Assembly (NCBI RefSeq): GCF_000350225.1
Contig: NW_005178773.1
Location: 45,629-109,628, forward strand
Length of the DNA: 64,000 nt
Direction: 5' to 3'
DNA from: Chondrus crispus
Taxonomy: Eukaryota; Rhodophyta; Florideophyceae; Gigartinales; Gigartinaceae
The first letter of the stretch is position 1. Every line of letters starts with the position of its first letter. Under the pieces are notes generated by a model. The model made no database searches. It saw nothing but the letters and a program-made list of their open reading frames with translations, and was not told the DNA's origin. The position numbers were made by a program, and so were the translations under genes. Positions 24,296 to 35,909 of the stretch are shown one piece after another.

Positions 24296-26749
24296 ATGAA
24301 CCGTGCGGATTCCGCCGGAGAAGATACCGCCTCCGGGCGAGCAAGTACCCGCAGTGGCAGAGGCGCACAGCGCCCCCGGATCGACAATCCGGAAGCCCTG
24401 CTACGCCCGCCGTCTACCAGGGGCCAGAAGACCCCTTCCGTTTCGGACACCACCGCCGGGCTACCGGCTGGTGGGGGAAACCGCGTACAAGTACTGTACG
24501 ACGCGTTACTCCCGCGATTACAAACCTGGATGGAGGAATTCCTCGCTGAGGAATTACCCCAGGTCGTCCAGGTTTGCCTCGACCGAACCGTACCCGGGCT
24601 TGTGGCGGAGCAAGCGGACGCCGCGCTCCGCGCCCTGCTGGACGAGAAGATCGCCCCCCTCATACGCGACGAGGTGGTGGCCGCGCTCGCCGCGGAGGAG
24701 GACGAATCTCCCACCGCAATGGCTCTAAAGGGAGCTATTAGCTCCGCCGTGGCCATTCGTCTGGCCACGACATTTACAACCGAAACGGGAGGCGCGGCAC
24801 CGCCGCCGGCGCCGCGCCATGAAACCGTTCCGGGCTCAAGCAATTATATCGCTGATCCGATCGGCGCCGTACCCGGGATTGATAGGATGGACCCTCACCC
24901 GGAGGGCAGAGCCATCTATCTCCCATCCGTTTACGGTGCTACAGGGAGGACTACAGAAAATGTCCTCCCCATACTCGCCGGTACAGGTGACCCCCGCGGG
25001 ATAGAAAACCGCCTGGGGCTCCCCGAGACAGAAAATCGGGACCCGTACCGGTTGAGCACAAGACGTGCACCCGGCACGCGCAGAACCGAAGCGGAATACA
25101 CCCGGTATTCCGACGCAGAAGACCCCCGTCACAGGACGGATGAAAACCGCGAGGGACGCCGCTGGCGATACCGCGATAACCGCGAGGCACGCCACGGGCG
25201 ATACCGCGATGCCGGAGGGGGAGGATACCCCTCCGATGACGACCAATCCGGTTCGGAAGGTTCGCGCAGGCGGGGCCACAGGGCACGCCGCGATAGAAGC
25301 CGAGACCGTCACCGGCAAGAACCGTCCGACTCGGAAGACTACAGTACCGAGTCGGGTGAGGAGCGTCGTCGCTCAAGCAGACACCGCCGGGCTGCGCCAA
25401 GGGGCGACGAGCGACGGCCTACGGTAATCAGGCCGCTCAATGACCTGTTTACCAAGGCCGTCAACTACAAGACCTACCGCCTGGAACGGCGTAGCTCGCG
25501 CTACGACTCTACAGTAGCGCGGCACATTAACCGTTACCGGAAGAAACTGGACGTGCAGATGAGGTCCCACACGTTCAGTGGTCAAGATCCGATTGCGGTA
25601 TTGGGATTCCTCGCACGCCTCAAGATGGCGTGCGACCACAACGGGATCACCGAGGGAGCCGCCGTGTGGTGCTTCCAATTCTACCTCACCGGTCAGGCTC
25701 ACGCCCTACTCCAGTCCCGTCTCAATGGAAACACCATGGCGGTTGACGTGGAGCGGCGCGAACTGCTCAGGACGTACCCGCAGGTTGTCAACTTTTTGTT
25801 GCGTACCTATGCGACCGATGAGGTAATTTCCGAAGCGGTTGGTGACGTGACCTCCTTCCGTCGAAGTTCGAACATGACGGAGGAGGTCTACAGTAACCAC
25901 CTCTGGGACAAGGCCCTCCGATGCGGTACGGTATTCTCCGACCGGCGGTTGAAGTCCCTATTCGTCGAGGGGTTACTTCCCGCCACGTGCGCGCAGGTCC
26001 GCAACTACCTTGCTACGAACCCGGATGTGGATTACCAATCCGTGGCTCGATACGCGCAAGCGATCGGGGAAACCAATCGGGCTTCCCGCCGGCAGGGGAT
26101 GTCAGCCATGGCATCCCGGGAGCCGTCCGGAGCGGCCAGAAGATTCGAACGTACCGCCAGGACACGGCCCGTGCTGTCGGTTGAGTCGGCATCCGACATC
26201 CCGACAGCTCGAGGATCCGTGGCAGAAGAAATCTTGGCCGTGACGGACCACACCGCGACGCCGAGCCCGTTAAGCTCGCCGCCGACGAGTTATTACCCGT
26301 CGCCAGCAGCCTCGGCATCGGGCGCCGCGGGTCCGCCCGCCAACCCGGGCGATGTGCGCGCAGGACCGTACGGGAGACAGGGGCAGAACCCACGGGTCCG
26401 GTTCTCCAGTGGGGGATTCCCTGGACCGCCGCCGTGTCGGTTCTGCCTTGACACTACGCACCGACAAGAGGAGTGTCCCGTCGTTGCCGATGCGGGCCTG
26501 CGGGCCAAGCTTCTGGAGGCACGAGAGGCCAACTACCAGAAGCTACGCATCCGGCAGGGCCTCCGTCCGGGATCCCCGTTCAACCGCCAGGGGCCGTCCG
26601 CTTGGAGAAACCAGCGTCCGACGGCCCCCGCGGGCGTGAACGTGATAGAAGAGCCGCACCACGGCCCTACTGAGGACCACGTGGTGCAAGCCGCGGAGGA
26701 AACCCGCGAAGACCTGCTGCTCACGGGGGAAGCCGGGGAGGACGCGTAG
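24296..26749 (+). CDS. Gag of Ty3-3
   Basis: An open frame of 817 residues from ATG 24296. Residues about 65-160 are helical and A/E/L-rich. Residues about 270-370 are strongly R/S/D/E-rich, resembling the RS domain of splicing proteins. Residues about 400-600 are the retrotrans_gag capsid-like core (LDVQMRSHTFSGQDPIAVLG). A CCHC knuckle (CRFCLDTTHRQEEC) lies near 26437. It would form the particle and bind the element RNA. The frame is complete, as expected of a young element. pol follows in a different frame 21 bases later, so it is made separately or by recoding. Confidence 0.9.
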   Translation: MNRADSAGEDTASGRASTRSGRGAQRPRIDNPEALLRPPSTRGQKTPSVSDTTAGLPAGGGNRVQVLYDALLPRLQTWMEEFLAEELPQVVQVCLDRTVPGLVAEQADAALRALLDEKIAPLIRDEVVAALAAEEDESPTAMALKGAISSAVAIRLATTFTTETGGAAPPPAPRHETVPGSSNYIADPIGAVPGIDRMDPHPEGRAIYLPSVYGATGRTTENVLPILAGTGDPRGIENRLGLPETENRDPYRLSTRRAPGTRRTEAEYTRYSDAEDPRHRTDENREGRRWRYRDNREARHGRYRDAGGGGYPSDDDQSGSEGSRRRGHRARRDRSRDRHRQEPSDSEDYSTESGEERRRSSRHRRAAPRGDERRPTVIRPLNDLFTKAVNYKTYRLERRSSRYDSTVARHINRYRKKLDVQMRSHTFSGQDPIAVLGFLARLKMACDHNGITEGAAVWCFQFYLTGQAHALLQSRLNGNTMAVDVERRELLRTYPQVVNFLLRTYATDEVISEAVGDVTSFRRSSNMTEEVYSNHLWDKALRCGTVFSDRRLKSLFVEGLLPATCAQVRNYLATNPDVDYQSVARYAQAIGETNRASRRQGMSAMASREPSGAARRFERTARTRPVLSVESASDIPTARGSVAEEILAVTDHTATPSPLSSPPTSYYPSPAASASGAAGPPANPGDVRAGPYGRQGQNPRVRFSSGGFPGPPPCRFCLDTTHRQEECPVVADAGLRAKLLEAREANYQKLRIRQGLRPGSPFNRQGPSAWRNQRPTAPAGVNVIEEPHHGPTEDHVVQAAEETREDLLLTGEAGEDA

Positions 26750-26769
26750 AGGCGACGACGTCTCTCCCC

Positions 26770-29700
26770 GTGCCAAGCCTCAGGAGCTCAGGCACCCCCG
26801 AACCGGTTGCGCCAGTGGAAGCGCAACCGGGGAACCGAACGGAAATCCGGGCCATCTGCTTCTTCAAGAAGCAGAATTATAAGGTTTCCGCCACGGTTGG
26901 CCAAAAGCAGGCGCTGATGGTCGCCATCACGCCAGTGCTCGACTCAGGAGCCGGCCCGAACCTCATCCATTTGCGGTGTGTCGCCGAGTCATGGCGACCG
27001 TCGATAAAACCGGTTCGGAGCCCAGCGCTCATTGACGCGTCAAACCGCGCAATGAAAGCTCTAGGAGAGATCTCCTTGTTTGTCCGTATCGGTGAATTTA
27101 TAGCGCGCATCCCGTTCTTGGTGGTGACGAGCCTCGCCGTGGACTGTATCCTCGGTACGACCTTTCTCGATCGCCACGTCAAGGCGATCCTCCCACCGCA
27201 ACGGAAGATCGTGTTCCACGACGCGCCACCAGTGGCGTTGGTCGGGACAACCCCCTCGAGGCACGACCGCAAGATGGCCTCGAGAAGTGCGGTGCGACAC
27301 CTACCGCCGTCGGAAAAACCCGGGCGGAAGCAGGCGGCATTCCCGACCACGACACCGTCACGGAAAATCCGCCTCGTCAAAGGGGTGACAATCCCCCCGA
27401 TGACGCAGGCCCTCGTGAGGGCCGCCACGCCGGTAGGGGGTCTATGCTTTTTGCAGAACTCCCCAAAAACCGCGCACAAGAACCTGACACTCATGGCCCA
27501 GGGGGTCATGGACGTGGTCCCCGAAAAACCGTTCTCGGTAATGCTCAGCAACTTCGGGCACCGCCCGGTGCACATTCCGAAGCATACCGTGATCGGCCTG
27601 GCCCTACCGTCGCCCACTCACATCCTGACCCTTGGCGAGTCGGCCGCGGAAGCGGCCGAAGCTAAGGAAGGGGGAGGGATATTTAATTCCAACCTCTCAA
27701 CCGCAGGGAACGGCGCGGGAGAATCCATCGACAACCGCACGGACAAGGACGTGGCTGAACAAGCCACGCTGCCAAGGGCGCCCCTCGGGGCGGACGGACT
27801 GGATAAACCCGAAGACACCGCCGCCCCTGAGGAGAGCCCCAATTCCTGGCGGAAGGACGTCCATATCGGTGCCGAGGACGAGGAGGTGCGCTCGGAGGTC
27901 CTCGAGGTACTGTCCGAATTCAAGGGGATGTGGACCGGCCGGTTGGGAAAAATCGGGGCCACGAAGCACCGGATTGAGCTCAAGCCCGGTGCTCGCCCGA
28001 TTTACCAGGCGCCTTACCGCGCCGGACCAACCGCACGGGAAAAAGAGAAGACGGAGATCGACCGCATGCTCCGGGCAGGGGTAATCGAACCCGCCACGGC
28101 CGAATGGGCAAGCCCCGTGGTATTCGTCCCTAAAAAGGATGGTACCATGCGGTTCTGTGTCGACTACAGAAAGCTCAACGCAGTCACCGTTCGGGGTTCC
28201 TATCCGTTGCCGAGGATGGACGAGTGCATCGATTCCCTCGGCGACGCTACTGTCTTTACCACGCTGGATTGCAACAGCGGGTATTGGCAAGTAGAAATCG
28301 CCGAGGAGGACCGCGACAAGACGACGTTCGCGTCGCACTGCGGGTTGTACCGTTTCCTCCGCATGCCGTTCGGTTTGAAGAATGCCCCTGCGACATTCCA
28401 GCGGGCCGTCGACATTATACTGTCGCGGGTAAAATGGGAAACCGCACTGGTGTACCTGGATGATGTTATCATCTACTCCAAGACCGTAACGGAACACTTC
28501 CACACGTCCGCGAGGTTCTACGCCTGCTGCGGGATGCAGGTGTGTCGCTGAAGTTGTCAAAGTGCGCTTTCTTTGACACTTCAGTCACCTACCTGGGACA
28601 CGTGATTCGACCAGGTACGCTGGAGGTCGAGCGCCGCAACGTGGTCGCCATCGAGCGCGCTCGACCACCCCAGAACCAGACGGAATTGCGGTCCTTTTTA
28701 GGGATGTGCAATGTCTACCGTCGGTTCGTGAAGGGCTTCGCAAAAATAGCCGCACCGTTAAATCGGAAGACGGGGAAAAATCAACCGTTCGAGTTCGAGG
28801 TACTCACCGATGAGGAATACGAGGCGTTCGTGGAGCTCAAGAAACGCCTCGTGTCACCACCGATTCTCGCGTTACTCCGTCACGGAAAGAAGTATACCCT
28901 GGATACGGACGCTTGCGCGTACCAGGTCGGCTGCGCCCTGCTACAGGAGCAGCCGAACGGAGACCGCCTACCGATCGGGTATTGGAGCCGCGCCCTCACG
29001 GACGCGGAAAAGAACTATACAACTACCGAGAAGGAATGCCTCGCTGTCGTCTGGAGTATACTCACGCTTCGACCATATCTGTATGGGAACACGTTCGACC
29101 TCCGTACGGATCATGAGGCCCTCCGATGGGTCCTCAACCTGGCGGATAGCTCCGGCCGGCTAGCGCGCTGGCGTCTCCGCCTAGCCGAGTACGACTACGA
29201 CGTACAGTACCGGCCGGGTATCAAGCATCAACTCGCAGATGGCGTATCACGCCTCCGAGTTGAGGGCGCAAATTCCAAACCAGTCGACGACGAGGTCCCG
29301 TGTTTCGCGGTACAATGGCGAGAGGAGGAGCATAACCCCTGCCAAGGTACCGTACACTGGGAGACCCCCGTCGACCCGGGGAGAGCTGAGCACGCGTTCG
29401 CGGTTGTACCCGAAGAACGCGACGTCTCATCCGTAACGGTAGAAGAGTTCCTTCGAGAACAGGCCGAGGACCCCTTCTGTAGGGCGGCCGCCGAGACCGT
29501 GGGGAATCCGGACTCGCGCTACGACGTTGACCGATACGGGTTCGTCGTCCGCAAGTCCCCCCTCGATGGGACCCTGCAGCGGGTTGTACCGAAACGGCTC
29601 AGGGCGAAGATATTGTACCTCGCCCATCATCCCCGCCTGGCAGGACACCCGGGCGGTACGAGGATGTATTACACCCTCCGGCGGGAATATTATTGGCCTC

Positions 29701-30941
29701 ATATGGCCAACGACGCCTTCAGTACCGTACGGAATTGCGCCTCGTGCGCCGCCACCCGGGGAACCCTGGTGCGGCATCAGAAGGACCTCAAGCTATTCCC
29801 AGCGGCAGGGCCGCTGGATTTTGTCGCCATGGACCTGCTGGGTCCTTTACCGAAGACGGCGCACGGGAATCGCCACGTGCTCGTCATGACCGACCGGTTT
29901 ACGAAGCTGACGCGCAGCATCCCGTTACGGACAACCACCGCATCGGTTGTGGCAAACGCCTTTCTGGACAATTGGGTCTACGTATACGGCGCACCCCGTT
30001 ACGTGCTAACCGATAACGGACCACAATTTGCCGCCAAGTTCTTCGACGCGGTGTGCGCCTTGCTGGGGGTGAGGCACTACCTGACTACCGCCTATCACCC
30101 CCAGACAAATGGGCAAACCGAACGGTTCAACCGCACCCTGGTGCAGCGCCTCCGACATTATGTCGAGGAGCATCAGAGGGACTGGGACGAGTACATCCAG
30201 CCCCTGACCTTCGCGTATAACACGCAGGTCCACCGGTCAACGGAGACAACCCCGTTCGACCTGGTGCTGACGCGACCACCGGCCGGATTGGCACTGCCCG
30301 GTACTGTACCACAGGACGCCGGATCCCACACGGAAGACCCGCGGACCCCGGTACAGTACAAGCGCGCGACGTTGCGGAAGCTCCGGGATGCCCTCGAGCG
30401 CACGCGGGTGAAACTAACCGCGGCGCAGAGGAGGTACAAAGCCGACTTCGATAAGAAGGTGCGCTTCCGTCCGGTCATCGCGGTGGGAGACTTTGTCTAC
30501 GTGGACCGTCCACCGCGGCCGTTGACGAGCGCCGAGCGGGGAGACCTGCCAAGCGACGGAGGAGGACCCTCCGTCAAGCTCTTACCGAAAACGGAAGGCC
30601 CGTTTCGGGTCCGATCCGCTACGGAGGCCACAGTGGTCGTCGACCAAGACGGGGTCTCGAACCGCGTGAGCATCGATCGGGTAACCAAGATGCCGCGGGG
30701 ACCCCACGACCCTACTGTGGCCGCACCGACCACGGACCCGCCGGCGGGAACACCCGAACCGCCAGCCGAGTACGTGGTGGACCACTTGGTCGCCCACCGG
30801 GAGACCCGCAGCGGCGGCCAGTACAAGGTCCGCTGGTATGGTTTTACCCCAGCGGACGATACCTGGGAACCCGCCGAAGGCCTCCCGCAACCCTTCATCG
30901 ACCGCTTCTGGCGCGCGCGGGCAACCGCGCGCCACCGCTAA
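26770..30941 (+). pseudogene. Pol region of Ty3-3 (one break)
   Basis: The retropepsin core has DSGAGPN near 26941. Reverse transcriptase follows, with RFCVDYRKLNAVTV near 28150 and the catalytic YLDD near 28453. RNase H begins near 28890 (DTDACAYQVG). The integrase HHCC finger lies near 29630-29750. The integrase core begins near 29825, with TDNGPQF and YHPQTNGQTERFNRT. A C-terminal chromodomain lies at about 30765-30900 (EYVVDHLVAHRE ... VRWYGF ... DTWEP). Chromodomains of this kind guide insertion to particular chromatin. The region looks whole except for about one interruption, near the middle. Confidence 0.92.
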
Positions 30942-33345
30942 CACCGCACCGGACAGACCCGGCGCGGATGGAATGGACCCGTCGGCGGGGCGACCCGACG
31001 CCACGATGGCCAAGGAAACCCTCGAGCCCGGGTTAGCACACGGGAGACAAGACCGAACGGGGGGGGTACCGACGCGGAAATACTGTCAAGGCGAGCCCTC
31101 GTCGGCGGCTCAAGAGCGGGGTAAACCGCGACCGAACCGGTAGCAGAGCCAGGAACTGGGTGTGTGTGGCCCTCAGAGCACGGGCGGCGGTTTCAAATAC
31201 GACCGATTTTGGGGACCGCCCAATCGGAGCTCGTCAATCCGCCGAGAAGCCACCCGCCGCAAGAAAAAAGCAGGCAGAAATTACTAAGGAAAAGGCCGAT
31301 TTCCCCGCTGAGTCGCTGGTGGGGATGCACCCCGGGTAGCGCGGAAGGGGACGGGAACCCGCCCCCGCGACGACCCGCCACTGACACGACACCGTGCGGT
31401 CCCTCGCCCCGCGAACCGCGGCACACGCCGGCCCCTTCAAGACCGACCGGGCAGCTCGGGGAGAACCCGCAGTGGCACCCCCGACCAGACCGCCGAGGCG
31501 ATCCCACCTCGATGGACGACCCAGGGGGGACGTGCTACAGGCCGCCCATAACCGCTTACTCACTACCGCATGGCGCGCGGGCGACCGCGCGCAACCATTG
31601 CCCCCTGCCGGATTAACCCGGCGCGGAAGGGCCCTGGACGGCAAGGAGGCGACTTCGGTCGTCGGCTTTTAATTAAGCCCAAAAGGGGGCTACGTTTTTC
31701 CTCCTAGAAGGGTGGGAAAAAATTGTAGCTCCCTCCCGTTAACGGCATTGTATTCCCCAGGTCTGCCCGCGTCCGGAGGTCCCAAGACGAAAAACCGACT
31801 TTGGGAAGGCACAGGCGGATTTGGAAACCGGAACTGTAAAACGCTGTTTCTGCTCGTTTTTTACAGTTTCCTTTCGTTTCCAAATCGTGCCTCCGCGGAA
31901 AGTGGCAACCGCAGGACTTACCGACCGGTTTTGGACGAACGGCAGAGCGTACCGCCGCCGGGAGCTCCCCGGGGACCGCACAGACATGCTGGCGGATCAC
32001 ACGCCCCGCTGTCTCGCGGGTGAAAGAGCGCCGTTTTTGGAAAAATGGCCAGCCCTCCGGGGCTGGGGGAAAAAAACACTTCCGCGCGACCGGCTAGGCC
32101 TTGCCCGGCGCAAGCGGAAGCCGCCTAACGACATTTGTTGGCCATTCCGTACGGTTTGAGTGACGCGGGCTGCTCCGCTGCCCCTGCAGACCCGAATTTC
32201 CGCCCGGTCCTTCACGAGGACACAGTACCGGAAAAAGGGCTACGTTTTTCCCTCTAGCAAATAGGAAAAAAATCGTAGCCCCATTCCGAGAACGGATTCG
32301 TCCTCCTGAGGTCGTTGCCGACCCGGAGGTGTCAAAACATGGAAGACGCCATTTGGAAACCAGAACGGTTTCTATTCGTTTCCTGCAGTTTCTTCCAGTT
32401 TCCAAACCAGAGTCACTGGGAAGTGGTCTACCGAGCGGTTCTTGCCTACCTTTCGGATGACAGAGGCGCGTAGCCCACCAGGGGGCGCGCGACGTACCGT
32501 GGCGGACTGTGCGGTGACGCCTCCGCAAATTTATGGAGGAAAATTAAGAGGAGATCTTGGAAAAACGGCCAGCCCTTCGGGGGTGAAGTCGAAAGTGGGG
32601 ATTTCTCCCGCTGTTTACGCGCGGCTATACCCCTCGCATGAGGCGAAAACCGCCCCACGGGGGTAGCCGGCAAACCGTACGGTCATGGGCGAAGCAGGCC
32701 ACCCTACAGTACGGTACTGGAGGTGACCCCGGGACTGAGTTCTCTCTCAGTCGCCAGCGGGACTACTGTATGCAGTCAGGGGCGACAAGTTGCCCGCCAT
32801 GAGGATGGGGAAAAATTGTAGCCCCCTCTCGAGGACGGCACCGCCCACAAGGTACCAGCCCGGGCATGTGGGTACCGGCGCCGTCAAACCGTCAAGGATA
32901 AACTCCCTGTGGGGAGCCCAGGAGTGGTGTGAACCGCAACCAAACGGGGTACAGACCCCGGATCCGCGCATGTGTGGCCCTCAGCGCCCGGGCGGCGGTT
33001 TAAAAAAAAAATACCGATTTTGGGGAGCACCCAATGGGAGCTCGTCAAAAAAGCAAAACGCCACCCGCCGCACGGAAAATTCAGGCACGTTTTACTAAGA
33101 AAAACGCCGATTTTACGGCAAACCGTCGGTGGGGATGGGCACCTCGTGCTGCGCAGGGACGGGAAACTACCTCCGCAGCACCGCGCCGCACCCACTGCGA
33201 GGTCATCCACCGCGGCCCGCAGGGGCCGGCGGGGCACTGAGACCAACAAGGACCATTCGGGGAGCTAGGAGAAGAAGAATGAGGAGACTACTTTACCGTA
33301 AAGGAAGGGGGCTTCGGTTCGCTACCCTCACCGCCCCCGACGACC
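30942..33345. repeat. Repeat-rich noncoding block between pol and antisense gene, Ty3-3
   Basis: 2.4 kb without a credible gene, made of duplicated blocks. A block of about 193 bp at 31163-31355 recurs at 32971-33163 (TGTGTGGCCCTCAG... to ...GACGGG). A second block at 31688-31745 recurs at 32238-32295 and in part near 32803-32837; within it GGCTACGTTTTTCC pairs with GGAAAAA..GTAGCC. A third at 31819-31885 recurs at 32351-32408; it opens TTTGGAAAC and closes GTTTCCAAA, so each copy can fold as a hairpin. The copies are well diverged from each other. The block may hold RNA structures, a polyadenylation region for both convergent transcripts, or packaging signals. Confidence 0.7.
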
Positions 33346-35604
33346 TCAATCGCGACGCTGGCGCTTCGCGGAGGGTTCAGACCCCGTAAGCGTCGCGGTT
33401 GCAGGGTCGGTCTCGACCGCACCATACGGCCTCTTGTTGGCCACCTGCGCACTCAATACTGCAAGGTGGTCCTGAGCGGCGCGGATACGCGTCATTGTCT
33501 CACCCCGCATAAGGTCGTCGCCGGTGTCGCGCTGGCGGATGGCAAACTGGAGGCCCGCCACCCGCGCCTTGAGCTGGGTCACCTCTACCAGCCAAGCGCG
33601 CGCGGACATCAAACCCGCTGCGAGAGTGGGCGGCACGGGCACTCCCGCGTATCCGCACTCCACCTGCAGCGCGCGTAGGGCAGCCTGTGCGTCCGGGGCA
33701 ATGGCGGGTACCTCCTCGGTTTGCGCGTCCGCAGGGGCCCCACCAGAACCCACCGAAGGATTCTGAGTCCCCGTCCCGCTCCTGTCGCGGACGAGGGGAG
33801 CGCCGGAGCCCGGTACCGATATGGGGGCTACCCCGGTCGGGTTTACCGCCGCCGGCTCTACCACAGGCGCCACGTGAAGCGGCACCATTTGTGTCGGCTC
33901 CGCAGCGGGTTCCCCTTCAACCCTGCGCGGGGATACCGCGGGCGTGGGTACGTCTACCGCGGGCGGTGTCGAGGGACCGACCGGAGGATTCTCTGTGGTC
34001 CCGGCTTCGGGGTCAATCGCGACGACCTCGCCCGGCGGTGGCGACACCGGGATTGCTGTCACCGGCAGGGAGTCGGTTGACGCCTCGACGGGGCGTCCGG
34101 CGGAGGAAACCGCCGCGCCCCACCCGTCGCCCGAGGCGACGACCGCCCCGTACGACGGTGTACCGGTGTCCGGTAACGGGTCATACCACTGGTCGGCTTC
34201 TGTGGACACACCGTCCCAGTGCGGCATCCGCAGGGAACATCCGCGGGCCCAACTGTACCAGACGAAGTCGCCGCGTTCGGAGAGGGACCAGTCCAACCGT
34301 TCGGAGAAATCGAGCAGAGCCTCGGCCCCAACCAGGTCGAAGGTAGTGCCCTCGAGGATGGCCGCCACCCCGACCGACCGGATGAGCTGCAAGAGCCCCG
34401 GGGACAGTCGGAAGAGTGAGCCCCGTTCTCCAGGCTCGTTTGAGCTCCGGCTCGCCAAGCGGGGATCCGGGCACTTGGTGAAGAACGGGAGGCCGTCCCG
34501 CGCGGCGTGCAGAAAGCACAGTAGCGCCAACACCGCCCACTCGGACAATAAGATCGCGTCGATCAACCGTCGCGTCTGAGGTGTCGAGCCTCTCCCGAGC
34601 GAACCGGGAGGCATCCAGCGCGCGGCAACGTACGCCAGCGCGCTGGGGGTGGGAACGCAGAGGTACTGCGGGGCCTCGAGAGTGTGCCAGTCCATCGGTA
34701 AAGCGGGGTACAGTCGCCCCCGGGACGCCGGGGGCACCGAGAAAAACTCCGTCAGGTGCCACATGTGGAAGTAGTCGTCTCCACGGCGCCACCGCAGGCG
34801 GCTCTCCTTGGCGGAGTTCTCCCCCCACCGAACACGGTCGGCGATGCTATACCATCGGTCGAAGGGCCGGGGGAAGGCCACTAGCTGCACATGAGGTGCG
34901 GGGTCCACCTCCCCGCCGAATCTCCCGAGGAGGTTCAGCAGCCGCGAATGGTACTCATCCTCACCCGCACAGCGGACATAGAGGAGATCCGAGCCGGATA
35001 CAGTCACCGACCGGTGGGGGGCGTGGAGACAGCGCGTCCTCCAAGCTGCCGAGCGGGTCTCTTGTCGGATACGACCGCGAGGGGAGGGCGTACGAATGCC
35101 CCGCCGCCTCGGTATCGCCTCGAATCTTGCCGCGTCCGGATAATCCGCATTGACGTAGGCTTCGACGGAGATTGGCGGTTGACCCCGTGAGGGGTTCCGC
35201 CCACCTCGAGCCGTGCGATGGTCCATGTCGGCCCCGGGGAGCAGGCCTCGGACCGCACGAACACCGTTACGGAGCCATCCGGAGGGCAGAGTGGCCGCCG
35301 CCGGGTACGTCCCTGCATAGGGGTCGGGGCGTGTCGGATGTGGATCTTCATCGACTACCGAGGGTCCCCCGGCTCCGACCCGGTCCGGCAACTGCGTCAC
35401 CGCGGTTGCACCGCCAACGCGGGGAACCGGGATGGATCTCAGCGGGACTGGTAGCGGCCCGCGTTCCGCAGGCGTGGAAGCGGCAGCGGGCAGATCACCG
35501 GCACTCCGCTGCCGCACTGAATGAAAAGCGACCGTTGGCGCGGGCGTCGCTAAGGGGGAGCCCTCAGAGGAGGGCTGCCCCCTGTCCGTTCGGTGGTTCT
35601 CCAT
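33346..35604 (-). CDS. Antisense accessory protein of Ty3-3, unknown function
   Basis: A long frame on the strand opposite to gag-pol, between pol and the 3' LTR. The ATG at 35604 gives about 752 residues. The frame stays open further upstream, so an earlier start (35859, or inside the LTR) is possible. Residues 1-190 are P/S/T/R-rich. A hydrophobic, W-rich core at about 200-430 includes GRLYPALPMDWHTLEAP and ILLSEWAVLALL ... ARDGLPFF, then a DWS. Residues 500-640 are P/T/V-rich. The end is a coiled coil (VTQLKARVAGLQFAIRQRD) and a basic QRRD terminus. The core matches the proteins at 59337-60875 and 53756-55762. No known domain was recognised. Convergent orientation means its RNA would overlap the 3' part of the element RNA. 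Confidence 0.8.
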   Translation of the reverse strand: MENHRTDRGQPSSEGSPLATPAPTVAFHSVRQRSAGDLPAAASTPAERGPLPVPLRSIPVPRVGGATAVTQLPDRVGAGGPSVVDEDPHPTRPDPYAGTYPAAATLPSGWLRNGVRAVRGLLPGADMDHRTARGGRNPSRGQPPISVEAYVNADYPDAARFEAIPRRRGIRTPSPRGRIRQETRSAAWRTRCLHAPHRSVTVSGSDLLYVRCAGEDEYHSRLLNLLGRFGGEVDPAPHVQLVAFPRPFDRWYSIADRVRWGENSAKESRLRWRRGDDYFHMWHLTEFFSVPPASRGRLYPALPMDWHTLEAPQYLCVPTPSALAYVAARWMPPGSLGRGSTPQTRRLIDAILLSEWAVLALLCFLHAARDGLPFFTKCPDPRLASRSSNEPGERGSLFRLSPGLLQLIRSVGVAAILEGTTFDLVGAEALLDFSERLDWSLSERGDFVWYSWARGCSLRMPHWDGVSTEADQWYDPLPDTGTPSYGAVVASGDGWGAAVSSAGRPVEASTDSLPVTAIPVSPPPGEVVAIDPEAGTTENPPVGPSTPPAVDVPTPAVSPRRVEGEPAAEPTQMVPLHVAPVVEPAAVNPTGVAPISVPGSGAPLVRDRSGTGTQNPSVGSGGAPADAQTEEVPAIAPDAQAALRALQVECGYAGVPVPPTLAAGLMSARAWLVEVTQLKARVAGLQFAIRQRDTGDDLMRGETMTRIRAAQDHLAVLSAQVANKRPYGAVETDPATATLTGSEPSAKRQRRD

Positions 35605-35909
35605 CCGTGGGGAAGGAAGTAAATCGGGAGATGAGGTGTGAGGGAGAGTATGGCTGGTGGTAGTCGTGGGGAGAAGCGTTGGGTGAGTTGTGGGAAATGA
35701 TGAAAGCGTGAGGGGATCCGCCACCGCATGGGAAGAATCACCGCGGTTAAATACCAAAAACTCCACAGGCTCCCCTGTGGAGGTGGCTGCCACGCGACCG
35801 CGCGCCCGCGGTCGGCGCGGGTTTTTCCGTACGGTGAGAGCTCTCTGCAAGCCGGTCATGGCACAACTCGGCCGCGACGAGGACGTGTCGCGAAATAAGG
35901 AAGGGGGTC

